Assembly: GCA_016125475.1 (NCBI GenBank) | Contig: WGLR01000035.1 | Location: forward strand, 1 to 46,227 | From: Betaproteobacteria bacterium | GTDB lineage: Bacteria; Pseudomonadota; Gammaproteobacteria; Burkholderiales; Ga0077523 | Direction: 5' to 3' | DNA: 46,227 nt | Part shown: one piece after another, positions 15,481 to 23,464 of the stretch | Numbering within the stretch: the first letter of the stretch is position 1 | How the letters are laid out: every line of letters begins with the position of its first letter | Program-made: the position numbers and the translations under genes | Notes under the pieces: generated by a model | Told to the model about the DNA's origin: nothing | Seen by the model: only the letters and a program-made list of their open reading frames with translations | Databases searched by the model: none

Positions 15481-15924
15481 AGTCTGAGTGCCGTCGAGTT
15501 CCTGCAGGATCTGCGTCACCTGGCGTTTGCCCATCTTGCGAAGGGCCACGATGCGCGCAAGCTGCTCTGCCCGAGGACGCGCCGATTCCTGTTCCCAGTT
15601 GTAGACTGATTGTGCGGTAACGCCCACCAGACGGCCGAAATCTCCGGCGGAAAGACCAAGGCGTGCACGCTGGGACTTGAGACCTTTTGCGGAGAAGCGC
15701 GCGGGTAACGCTTCCTCGGACGTCTCCGGTTCGACGGCTGCTGCAGGGGACTTGCGCCGTATTCCCTTCAGCTCGCGTTCCAGAGAAGCCACCTGGGCTT
15801 TCAAATCCGAAATTGTTTTGCGACTTTGAATGGAAGCCGCTTTGAGGGGGGCGACTTCAGCGCGAATCTGCTTGCGCGCGACACGCGTGATCTCTTCTTT
15901 GAGCAAGTTTCCGATGTTCGGCAT
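15472..15924 (-). CDS. Coiled-coil plus HTH (XRE-type) DNA-binding protein
   Basis: The protein is 150 residues. The first half is a charged helical region (NLLKEEITRVARKQIRAEVA, then SDLKAQVASLERELKGIRRK) that looks like a coiled coil. The second half contains an XRE/Cro-type helix-turn-helix at about 82-125: LKSQRARLGLSAGDFGRLVG, then VTAQSVYNWEQESARPR and IVALRKMGKR. This is a DNA-binding regulator or nucleoid-type protein; the target is unknown. The ATG at 15924 has AAGGA 6 bases upstream. A near-palindrome at 15974-15993 lies about 50 bases upstream and could be its operator. Local G+C is lower than around it. Confidence 0.8.
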   Translation of the reverse strand: MPNIGNLLKEEITRVARKQIRAEVAPLKAASIQSRKTISDLKAQVASLERELKGIRRKSPAAAVEPETSEEALPARFSAKGLKSQRARLGLSAGDFGRLVGVTAQSVYNWEQESARPRAEQLARIVALRKMGKRQVTQILQELDGTQTAA

Positions 15925-15973
15925 TTGATTCCTTACCATCCATACGACAGCGTAAAGCAAGGTGCGAACTCTA

Positions 15974-15993
15974 CGTCCTATTGCATAAGGACG
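15974..15993. promoter_or_regulatory. Near-palindrome upstream of HTH gene
   Basis: CGTCCTATTGCATAAGGACG is a 20-base near-palindrome (arms CGTCCT/AGGACG, central TGCA-like core) in AT-richer DNA, 50 bases before the HTH gene start. Candidate autoregulatory operator by position only. Confidence 0.4.
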
Positions 15994-16530
15994 CAATCCT
16001 TCCGCGAGAGCGTGATATTCGCTGCCAAGTGACGGACTATGATCCCGCTTTGGAGACACTGCTCGAAGAAATTGGTTCATTCGTGCTGCGCCAACCGATG
16101 AAAAACCGACATTTCCGGTCTGTTTCGGTCACGAAAGAAACTGGCTTGCCAGAATTCGACGCTCTCATGTCGATGCATTCAAGTCATCTGAAATCCTTTA
16201 TCCGGCAACGGCTCCTGAAGAACGAAGGTAGCGGCGGAGGGTGCGCATGGAAGCCGCTCGGGACGGGAAATTCGGGCCAACACACGCTTTCGTCGAATTG
16301 ACGTGCGAGAGACGATTTTGGTGATATCCGTCTTCCGGAGGAACAGAGGTGCAAGCCGCGATGCTGCGAGACCGTGAAGACAGGTAAGGGATGCCTGCCT
16401 TACCCTTCATTCGGGATTCGAGCGGATTGCCGAAAGCGAATCCCGGGGAAACGCCGAACGCACGCATCGCCAATCGGTGTCACGGCTGTCTTCGATGATC
16501 GCTTTCCGGAGGCGCGGCGTTGCCGGCCGG
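15994..16530. other. Gene-poor stretch upstream of HTH gene
   Basis: A 106-codon rightward frame (15981-16301) shows no family, no good ribosome binding site and a Gly/Ser-rich end, so I do not call it. An inverted repeat GGTAAGG (16383-16389) and CCTTACC (16398-16404) with an 8-base loop lies between genes. No other feature is seen. Confidence 0.4.
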
Positions 16531-18192
16531 TCAGGTCATCTCGCGAATCCGCTCGACGTGTGCCATGAGGGAGCGCATCGCGACGGGCCACATTCTTGAT
16601 GGCACGTCGTCGTAGACGCGCTCGAGCCACTGGTCGAGCGTGCCATCGGGGAGCTCGCGCATGGCCTCGAGGACTCTTGCCTCGCGACGCAGTCGATGCG
16701 CGTGAAGTTTCCGGATGACGTCCGCGGCGTCATGCGGCTGGCCGAATACGTTGCCGAGCACGTACCCGTGCGCGGGCAGGATGAATTCGATGCGCTCGCG
16801 TTCACAGATCCCGAGAAGGCGCTCGAGAGACGACAGGTAATCGCTCATGTGGCCATCCGGCGGATCGATCACGGTCGTGCTGCCGTTCAGGACGTGGTCG
16901 CCGCTGAACAGCAGGCCATCCTCCTCGAGAACCAGACAGAGATGGTTGGCGGCATGCCCGGGCGTGACGATCACGCGCAGCGAGTGTGAACCGCCGCGCC
17001 CCGTCAGAACCACACGTTCGCCGTCCCGAAGTTCGCGATCCGGCATGAAGCGACTCGCAGGACGCGCCGTGTCACGGGACGCAAGTCCGAGTACTTCCGG
17101 TCCTGCACCGTGCGCTTCGCAAAGCGTCTTGAGGGGCCGTGCACCGGGAGAATGGTCCGGATGGGAATGCGTGCAGACGATGAACCTCACGTCGCCGCCG
17201 GCTGCACGCCACAGTCGCTCCTGGTGCTCGGCGTCCTCGGGGCCGGGGTCGAGCACGACGTAGCCAGTGTCGGGATCGCCGATGACGTAGCTGTTCGTGC
17301 CGGGGCCGGTCATGACGCCGGCGTTCGCGCACGTGATCCGCTGCACGTTGCGCAGCAGGCCGACGACACGGTCGTGCTGCCAGTCCAGGTGGTGGAGGAG
17401 CTGGCCGTCGGGGCACGTGAGCGCGAGTTCGCCGAACGGTGCCTCGTGCTCCATGAAACGCTGTTCGCGTCCGGCGAGGAACCCGCCGCGCGGGCAGCTC
17501 GTGAACCAGGGGCGTTCGGCTGCGCAACTGGACAGAATTTCCGCGGTCGTCGCGAAGGGCGCGAGTCGCTCGAGCGTCCGGATGGTGGGGAAGATCATGA
17601 AGAAACGACCGTCGCGATGTCGTTCGAGCGCATCCGCCGGGCGCACCCAGACCGGTTCGAACTGTTCCTGCTCGTCGGCAACCGGGTGTTGCGAAGCCGG
17701 GACGCGTGCCACGAGAAAGGAAACGTCGAAACGACGGGGCAGATCGCGGTCGGTGATCCAGTGGGCGAGCACGAACACCTCGTCTGCCGCCAGGGTGAGA
17801 CCCCGCGCCGTGCACTGCGGGACCAGTGCGGCGTGACGGTCGAGCGCGGCGACGTCCGTGGCGTCCGCCCAGCGACCGTCGGCATGTCGTGCCAGAAGAA
17901 TGCCGAGTTCTTCGAAGCTCTCCCGGATGGCGGCGATTGCCTGCGTGAGTCCGGCGTCGTCCTGCGTGGCGCGACGACGCGCGGCGGAATGGCTGGCAGC
18001 GTCGTGGTCGGCCGCATCGATGGTTCCGCCGGGAAAGACGTAGGCGCCGGGGGCGAAGCTTGCGGTCGGCGACCGGCGTGTCATGAGGACTTCCGGCCCC
18101 TGCGGGCCGTCGCGAAGCATCAGGACCGTCGCGGCCGGTCGGGGCGTCACGGGCGTTCTTGGCGCGTGCAGAAGGTGGGTGGGGCGGACCAT
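16531..18192 (-). CDS. NUDIX - metallo-beta-lactamase fold fusion hydrolase
   Basis: The 553-residue protein joins two hydrolase domains. The N-terminal NUDIX domain (about 18-205) has PGGTIDAAD at 54-62 and RESFEELG at 90-97; the NUDIX box is split by an insertion, as in the NUDT19-like branch that acts on CoA and related nucleotides. The C-terminal metallo-beta-lactamase domain (about 285-490) has the metal motif HSHPDH at 342-347, then VTPGHAANHLCLVLEEDGLL and FSGDHVL, followed by a LACTB2-type helical end (RLRREARVLEAMREL). The substrate of either domain is unknown; a role in hydrolysing CoA thioesters or nucleotide conjugates is only a guess. It is the last gene of a leftward group. The Shine-Dalgarno at 18192 is not clear. 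Confidence 0.88.
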   Translation of the reverse strand: MVRPTHLLHAPRTPVTPRPAATVLMLRDGPQGPEVLMTRRSPTASFAPGAYVFPGGTIDAADHDAASHSAARRRATQDDAGLTQAIAAIRESFEELGILLARHADGRWADATDVAALDRHAALVPQCTARGLTLAADEVFVLAHWITDRDLPRRFDVSFLVARVPASQHPVADEQEQFEPVWVRPADALERHRDGRFFMIFPTIRTLERLAPFATTAEILSSCAAERPWFTSCPRGGFLAGREQRFMEHEAPFGELALTCPDGQLLHHLDWQHDRVVGLLRNVQRITCANAGVMTGPGTNSYVIGDPDTGYVVLDPGPEDAEHQERLWRAAGGDVRFIVCTHSHPDHSPGARPLKTLCEAHGAGPEVLGLASRDTARPASRFMPDRELRDGERVVLTGRGGSHSLRVIVTPGHAANHLCLVLEEDGLLFSGDHVLNGSTTVIDPPDGHMSDYLSSLERLLGICERERIEFILPAHGYVLGNVFGQPHDAADVIRKLHAHRLRREARVLEAMRELPDGTLDQWLERVYDDVPSRMWPVAMRSLMAHVERIREMT

Positions 18193-18357
18193 GGCCGATT
18201 ATGGCAGCAGAAGGTCGAGGTCGGCTCGTTCCTGCACCGACAGGGCTGTTGCTCAGAAAGATGTATCAGCTGATCGCCCGACCGACAAGGTGCCGGATCG
18301 GGCGCGGGGATCCCGTGATGAGCCGGCCGGACGGGGCAGCGCTTTCGCGCGGCCCGG

Positions 18358-18771
18358 CTACTTCCCCGCGACAGGACCGTTCTGGATGGCGAAGGTGATA
18401 CGCGGCTCATCGGTGCCGGGCCGGCCACCATAGTGCCGGATCACGACCCACGCCGGCGGGGCCATGGACGTGACCCAGGCCAGTTCGGCCGTCGTGCCCT
18501 GGATCGATGCGACGAGGTGATGCCGGCTGCCGGGGGCGAAGCCGAACGTTCCGAGACGCATGACGGCTGCGCCGGTGTCGGGGTTTTCCGGAACGGGGGT
18601 GAGCCCCTCGAACAGGACCTTCCCGTCCAGGATCACGCTCGCCTGCTTCGAGGGGCCGGGCACGGCGAGCTGGATCGTCAGGCTGGCCCCCGGGGATTGA
18701 GCGTGCACGTAAAGTCCTGCTGTCACGAGGATCGCGGCGAGAGCGATGGCACGCGTGCCAATCGAGGACAT
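18358..18771 (-). CDS. Small secreted protein, unknown
   Basis: The 137-residue protein has a signal peptide (MSSIGTRAIALAAILVTAGL, cleavage near VHAQ). The mature part is beta-strand-like: ASLTIQLAVPGPSKQASVIL, GKVLFEGLTPVPENPDTGAA and WVVIRHYGGRPGTDEPRITF. There are no Cys in the mature part and no recognised family. Its ATG lies one base after the stop of the upstream metalloprotease, so the two are almost certainly translated together and may act together at the cell surface. It could be a partner, inhibitor or chaperone; this is inference from coupling only. Confidence 0.7.
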   Translation of the reverse strand: MSSIGTRAIALAAILVTAGLYVHAQSPGASLTIQLAVPGPSKQASVILDGKVLFEGLTPVPENPDTGAAVMRLGTFGFAPGSRHHLVASIQGTTAELAWVTSMAPPAWVVIRHYGGRPGTDEPRITFAIQNGPVAGK

Positions 18772-18772
18772 G

Positions 18773-19693
18773 TCAGCGCCTGCGCCGCCGCAAAACGACG
18801 ATCGCGCAGGCGACGACCGCCGCGAGACTCAGCGCGAGAGACCCGGGCTCGGGTACCTGTGGATTCGTGTTCATCTGCGCTGCCGTGCAGCCCTCGACCA
18901 CGCAGACCGAAAGTATGTCGACCGCGCTGGGCAGGACCCGCTGACCGACGCTCCATCCGGGATCGGCGAGTTCGGTCAGGTTCCAGAATCCGCTCTGCGT
19001 GCTTCCGTCGATGTGCGCACTGTCGGACACGAACGGTACATCGAACGAATTGGGTGCCCCGCTCAACGCACTCGGGATGGTCAGCTTGCGTCCGGGTGTG
19101 CCGGTGGCGCCGACCAGGTTGATGAACCGCGGGAGCGAGGAAGACACTCCGATGGAATGCTCCAGTTCATGCAGCATCAAGGTGAGCATGTCGTAGCGCC
19201 CGACCGCAGGTCCGTTCGAATCGGCATTCCCGAAGCGCTCGAGATTGATGAGCGACCCGCCGAGGTTCACTGCCTGAGCGAACATGACGAATTCGTCGTT
19301 GACGGTCGGGGTCGGATCGATGAAATAGCTGAGGGTCGACTTGATGCTCAGACGAATATTCGACGTCGACGGGCGATTGTCGGCATCCGTCGCGGTGATC
19401 AAGGAGTCCGCTACTGCGCCCGACAGGTTTGCCGTGGAGAAGTTGATGGTCTCGTTCCAAGGTAACAGGATGGCGTTCTGCCAGTAGGTGATCGCCGTTT
19501 CGATGTTTCGCTGGACGAGAGCGGTGACATCCACGCGCCCGGTTCCTGCGGAACTGTACAGAACGCCGCCCGCATCCTGGTAGAGCGAGCCCAGCCCCGC
19601 GTAGTTCGTCGTGATCAACATCGCGTTCGCGTTATGGCCGGACAGCGCTGCGAAGCAACCCAGTACTGCAATTCCAAGTCTCCACCCCGACAT
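18773..19693 (-). CDS. Putative zinc metalloprotease with PEP-CTERM tail
   Basis: The 306-residue protein has a signal peptide (MSGWRLGIAVLGCFAALSG, cleavage near ANA). It contains the zinc-protease motif HELEH at 175-179 in MLTLMLHELEHSIGVSSSLP. The metzincin third ligand expected at position 185 is Ser, so the third ligand must lie elsewhere or is missing. The region before it (ITTNYAGLGSLYQ, NIETAITYWQNAILLPWNET) resembles secreted PEP-CTERM metalloproteases whose substrates are not known. The tail QVPEPGSLALSLAAVVACAI plus VVLRRRRR is a clear PEP-CTERM signal. AAGGAGGGTG precedes the ATG at 19693. The small secreted protein gene follows with translational coupling. Confidence 0.8.
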   Translation of the reverse strand: MSGWRLGIAVLGCFAALSGHNANAMLITTNYAGLGSLYQDAGGVLYSSAGTGRVDVTALVQRNIETAITYWQNAILLPWNETINFSTANLSGAVADSLITATDADNRPSTSNIRLSIKSTLSYFIDPTPTVNDEFVMFAQAVNLGGSLINLERFGNADSNGPAVGRYDMLTLMLHELEHSIGVSSSLPRFINLVGATGTPGRKLTIPSALSGAPNSFDVPFVSDSAHIDGSTQSGFWNLTELADPGWSVGQRVLPSAVDILSVCVVEGCTAAQMNTNPQVPEPGSLALSLAAVVACAIVVLRRRRR

Positions 19694-20100
19694 TTTTCAC
19701 CCTCCTTTTCGGGACGGCTCCAGCGCCGCGTCGTTCACCTGGTGTCAGCGGGGGCCAATCGGGAAACGATGCCACTGCCTTCGCGCGAGGCTGGTTGACG
19801 AATGTCAAACCCTTGCTTCAGGCGACAGCGCCGAACCCTCGCTGCGACGACGGTCCTCGCGCACAAAGCCCCCGGAACAGGCGCAATCCTGCCCGGTCGT
19901 GCAACCCGGGCGAGTCCGAGCATCATCGTGTTGCGACGGTCCGCGTGAGGTCCAGCGACCTTCGGTTGTGCGCGGACGTCGCCCCGGCCACCGGCTCCAC
20001 TGCGTCGCCTTCGCAGTTCCCGGGGAGGCGTTCGTGGAACGGCTGGTTGCGGGTGCTCCTGTATCATCGCCGACGCTGCCAATTCGAGAGGAACTCGGCC
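19694..20100. other. Divergent gap
   Basis: About 400 bases between the leftward protease and the rightward enolase-superfamily gene. The rightward frame of the latter is open back to 19795, but its extra 102 residues are Arg/Pro-rich and show no homology signal. No distinct gene or clear promoter seen. Confidence 0.4.
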
Positions 20101-21198
20101 ATGTCGTCGCAGGAGAAACTCACCTTCGAGAGCGTCACCATCCGTGCGGTCTCGATCCCGATGAAACGTCCGATCATCGCCAAGGTCGGGACCTATCAGG
20201 AGTGGCCGTTCATCCTTATCGATGTGAAGACGAAGGAGGGTGTCGTCGGCCGCAGCTACCTCGAGCCCTATCTCAGGAACGCGATCCGGTACGTCGGACC
20301 CGCGATCGAGGACATGGCGGAGGCGTTCAAGGGGCGTCAGCTCGCGCCGCTCGACATGTACCGCGACGTGATCGGCACGCTGCACCTGGTCGGCCGGCAG
20401 GGGGTCAGCGTGATCGCGGCGGCCGGCCTGGACATGGCGATATGGGACGCGCTGGCGAAGGCCGCCGGCCTGCCGCTGGCGGAACTTCTCGGAGGTTCCG
20501 TCGGGAAGATCCGCACCTACAACACCAACGGCTTGTGGCTGCTGCCGCTCGAGAAACTCGCGAAGGAAGCGGAGGAACTCGTGGCCGAAGGCAACTTCAG
20601 TGCGATCAAGATCCGGCTGGGTCGGGCGAAGCTCGCCGACGACCTGAAGGCACTGGAACTGGTGCGCGGCGCGATCGGAAGCGACATCCGGCTCATGTGC
20701 GACTTCAATCAGGGCCAGACGCTGCAGGAAGCGCTCTGGCGTTGCCACGCGCTCGACGACCAGGGGCTGTACTGGTTCGAGGAACCCGTCGTGTTCGACA
20801 ACTACGCGCAGAGCGCGCAGCTGGCCAGCGAACTCCGCACGCCGGTTTCGATCGGCGAGAACATCTATGGTCCGCGATCCTTCCTGGATGCGGTCAGGGC
20901 GAACGCTGCGGACCTGTACATGCCGGACCTCATGCGGATCGGCGGCGTGACGGGCTGGATGCGCGCCGCGGCGATCGCGGGCGCCGCCGGTCATCCGCTC
21001 TCGAGCCACCTTTATCCGGAGGTGTCCGCGCACCTGCTGCGCGCGTCGGAATCCGCCGACTGGCTGGAATGGCGCGACTGGGGCAATCCGATCATCGCGG
21101 AGCCCTTCGAGGTCGTCGACGGCCACTGCGTCGTGCCGAACCGACCCGGCAACGGCATCGAATGGGACGAAGCGATGGTGAGCAAGTACAGCTATTGA
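20101..21198 (+). CDS. Mandelate racemase-like enolase superfamily enzyme
   Basis: The protein is 365 residues. These enzymes abstract a proton next to a carboxylate using Mg2+. Metal ligands are at D201 (CDFNQG), E227 or E228 (WFEEPV) and E253 (IGEN). The D276-H303 dyad (MPDLMRIGG; SSHLYPEVSAHLL) and E323 (WLEW) match the mandelate racemase catalytic groups D270, H297 and E317. At the second-strand motif, mandelate racemase has K164-x-K166; here it is K170-I-R172, so the S-face base lysine is replaced by Arg. The enzyme is therefore probably a one-face dehydratase or epimerase rather than a true mandelate racemase. The ATG at 20101 has AGAGGA 8 bases upstream. It stands alone, so the substrate cannot be read from context. 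Confidence 0.88.
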   Translation: MSSQEKLTFESVTIRAVSIPMKRPIIAKVGTYQEWPFILIDVKTKEGVVGRSYLEPYLRNAIRYVGPAIEDMAEAFKGRQLAPLDMYRDVIGTLHLVGRQGVSVIAAAGLDMAIWDALAKAAGLPLAELLGGSVGKIRTYNTNGLWLLPLEKLAKEAEELVAEGNFSAIKIRLGRAKLADDLKALELVRGAIGSDIRLMCDFNQGQTLQEALWRCHALDDQGLYWFEEPVVFDNYAQSAQLASELRTPVSIGENIYGPRSFLDAVRANAADLYMPDLMRIGGVTGWMRAAAIAGAAGHPLSSHLYPEVSAHLLRASESADWLEWRDWGNPIIAEPFEVVDGHCVVPNRPGNGIEWDEAMVSKYSY

Positions 21199-21248
21199 GC
21201 GCGTCCGGCCCCGGCGCACCTGACGTACGCCGTGCGGGAGACGAAAGA

Positions 21249-21286
21249 CCGGTCACACGACGCGTGCCTGGCGGTCGCGTGACCGG
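21249..21286. terminator. Stem-loop between convergent genes
   Basis: CCGGTCACACGAC (21249-21261) pairs with GTCGCGTGACCGG (21274-21286) with one mismatch and a 12-base loop, 50 bases after the racemase-like gene. No T-tract. Candidate terminator for either convergent gene. Confidence 0.4.
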
Positions 21287-21393
21287 GGGGAGGTGTGGTC
21301 TCGGAAACCGTCAGCGATGACCGCCGGACCAGGGCGGTCGCCGCGACACGCCGGGAGGCGTCACCCCCCGACGCATTTCAGGCGCCTGCGCCG

Positions 21394-22014
21394 TCATCCT
21401 GGATAGACGTCGTCGAATCCGATCGGGCCGGCTGTCAGCGCGCTCAGGTTGGTCGCTCCCGAATTGCCGTCATCCCGGGCCGACGTGTGGACGGGGGATC
21501 CCATCGGCGGGTCGGTTTCCTTTGGCGCGTGCATCATGCCGCCGTTGCCGTCGTCGCGGGCGTTCGGGTCGGGCGCCCCCGCGGTCTGCGTGGAGAGGTC
21601 GCCATCGAGGTTCGCGATGGTCTGATGCGGTGAAGCCTTGCTGCGGATCATGTACTCGGTGCCGTCGGGCGTGACCTCGCGCACGACGTGTGTCGACTGG
21701 TCCATGTCGCCGAGGGAAAGATCGTCGGAAGGTTTCGACATGGCCGAAGAAGCCTTCGTCCTGATGTTCGTTCCTTCCGCGGCAGGCAGGACGTGGATGA
21801 CGTACGCGAGACCGTCCGGCGTCATTTCGCTGACGACGAACGTGCGTACGTCCGGATCGCCGAGGGACTGATCGGCGGAGAGTTCCTGCGCGGTCGGCGA
21901 CATCGGGCAGGCATTCTGCGAAGCACCCGCGAACGCGGGAGCGGAAAACAGTGCGGCGGCCGATGCAGCACCGAGCGCGCCGACGAGTTTCGTCACTTTG
22001 TGATTGCTCAACAT
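21394..22014 (-). CDS. Secreted protein with internal repeats, unknown
   Basis: The protein is 206 residues. The signal peptide (LVGALGAASAAALFSAPAFA) ends near residue 29. Two repeats follow: SLGDPDVRTFVVSEMTPDGL with AYVIHVLPA, and SLGDMDQSTHVVREVTPDGT with EYMIRSKA. The pattern SLGDxDxxTxVVxExTPDGxxYxI is shared. Near the C-terminus a second motif occurs twice: NARDDGNGG and SARDDGNSG. No family is recognised, and no catalytic residues stand out; it may be an adhesive, binding or matrix protein. AAAGGAG lies 6 bases before the ATG at 22014, a strong ribosome binding site. Convergent with the racemase-like gene, so it is probably its own unit. Confidence 0.75.
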   Translation of the reverse strand: MLSNHKVTKLVGALGAASAAALFSAPAFAGASQNACPMSPTAQELSADQSLGDPDVRTFVVSEMTPDGLAYVIHVLPAAEGTNIRTKASSAMSKPSDDLSLGDMDQSTHVVREVTPDGTEYMIRSKASPHQTIANLDGDLSTQTAGAPDPNARDDGNGGMMHAPKETDPPMGSPVHTSARDDGNSGATNLSALTAGPIGFDDVYPG

Positions 22015-22428
22015 GATGATCTCCTTTCGAAATTCGAAAGAGCAGGGAACAGCCTCGTCGGTTCGTGCAGGGTGTACATCCCGTGTGGCTGGACCCTGGT
22101 GTTTGTCGAGGGCCGGCCCGGACTGCCGCCACTGCGTGGCAGCGTCGCGAGCACCTCTGATGCGTTGACCGGGCGTCCGGGCAGGCGTTTCCGGGCCGTG
22201 ACCATGTCGTGACGAATGTCACCGTGCCCCGATGACCCCCTCCTGGACCGTACGTGCCGGCGTGCATGCGTCGACTTGTTGCCCGGTGCCCCGGCACCGT
22301 CGGCGCGCGTCCTGGACGCTTCCATTCCGGGGCCCTGAGATCGAACACGAACGGCTGGATCGTCCCGGGTTGCCCGGGGGCGAAGGTCTGTTGTCATGCG
22401 GAACCGGATTGCGGCATACTTCCCGGCA
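22015..22428. other. Gap upstream of purU
   Basis: About 410 bases with no recognisable gene; leftward and rightward frames are open but motif-free. Promoters for the leftward repeat protein and rightward purU should lie here. Confidence 0.4.
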
Positions 22429-22445
22429 ATGGTGCAGTGCACCAT
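22429..22445. promoter_or_regulatory. 17-base perfect palindrome upstream of purU
   Basis: ATGGTGCA-G-TGCACCAT is a perfect inverted repeat with a one-base centre, 40 bases before the purU start. Its size and symmetry suit a dimeric repressor or activator site. I cannot name the regulator. Confidence 0.5.
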
Positions 22446-22485
22446 AGCTCCGCACTTCCTTCACCACATGGATCCGAGGTCAGTC

Positions 22486-23346
22486 GTGTCGTCCAACCGT
22501 CGTTTCACCATCGTCCTCTCGTGCCCGGATCGTGTGGGCATCATCGCCGCAGTGAGCGCGTTCGTCGCCGGACACAAGGGATGGACCGTCGAGGCAGGCA
22601 ACTTCGCCGATGCTCAGGGTCGGCGCTTCTTCATGCGGCAGGAGATCCTGGCGGACACGCTGCCGTTCGACGTCGACCAGTTCCGCGAGGCGTTCGCGCC
22701 GATCGCCGAGGAATACGGCATGGACTGGCGGATCAGCGACAGCGCCCACCGGAAGCGGCTCGTTATCCTCGTGTCGAAGCAGGGGCACTGCCTCTACGAC
22801 CTGCTCGCGCGCTGGCGCGACGGCGAACTCAACGCCGACATCGCCAGCGTGATCTCGAATCACGACACCTTCCGCAGCCTCGTGGAGTGGCACGGCATCC
22901 CGTTCCACCACGTGCCCGTCACGCCCGACGACAAGGAGCGCGCGTTCGCGGAAGTGTCTCGTCTGTACGACGAGGCAGGCGGCGAGGTGATGGTGCTCGC
23001 GCGCTACATGCAGATTCTCTCGCCCGCGATCTGCGACAAGTATCGCGGCCAGATCATCAACATCCACCACAGCTTCCTGCCGAGCTTCATCGGTGGACGC
23101 CCCTACCACCAGGCATACGTGCGCGGCGTCAAGCTCATCGGTGCGACGTGCCACTACGTCACGACCGACCTGGACGAAGGTCCCATCATCGAACAGGACG
23201 TCATCCGGGTGGACCATTCCGACGAGCCCGACGACCTGGTGCGATACGGTCGCGACATCGAGAAGGTCGTTCTCGCGCGCGGACTCCGGTACCACCTCGA
23301 AGACCGCGTGCTGCTCGACGGCAACAAGACCGTCGTGCTGCGCTGA
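22486..23346 (+). CDS. purU: Formyltetrahydrofolate deformylase
   Basis: PurU hydrolyses 10-formyl-THF to THF and formate, balancing the C1 pool and supplying formate to purine synthesis. The 286-residue protein has the two expected domains: an N-terminal ACT-like regulatory domain (RFTIVLSCPDRVGIIAAVSA) and a C-terminal formyltransferase-fold domain. The active-site region is clear: LARYMQILS, INIHHSFLPSFIGGRPYHQA, GVKLIGATCHYVTTDLDEGP and IIEQDVIRVDH, with the conserved Asn, His and Asp. The GTG at 22486 is preferred since GAGG lies 6 bases upstream; an in-frame ATG at 22468 lacks a Shine-Dalgarno sequence. A perfect palindrome precedes it. C1 handling fits the PQQ dehydrogenase genes further right, but there is no direct linkage. 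Confidence 0.95.
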   Translation: MSSNRRFTIVLSCPDRVGIIAAVSAFVAGHKGWTVEAGNFADAQGRRFFMRQEILADTLPFDVDQFREAFAPIAEEYGMDWRISDSAHRKRLVILVSKQGHCLYDLLARWRDGELNADIASVISNHDTFRSLVEWHGIPFHHVPVTPDDKERAFAEVSRLYDEAGGEVMVLARYMQILSPAICDKYRGQIINIHHSFLPSFIGGRPYHQAYVRGVKLIGATCHYVTTDLDEGPIIEQDVIRVDHSDEPDDLVRYGRDIEKVVLARGLRYHLEDRVLLDGNKTVVLR

Positions 23347-23464
23347 CCGGAGGCCGCCGCCGACTCGGGGCCACGCCTGACACCGCCCCGGCCCCGATGT
23401 CGCTCCCGAGGGGCCCGTCCCGGTGGTTCCTCTGCTCGACTTCCGGACAGTGCCCGGAGCATCT

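Noticed and set aside
15981-16301. 106-codon rightward frame
   Set aside because: No ribosome binding site, no motif, and it covers the palindrome upstream of the HTH gene.
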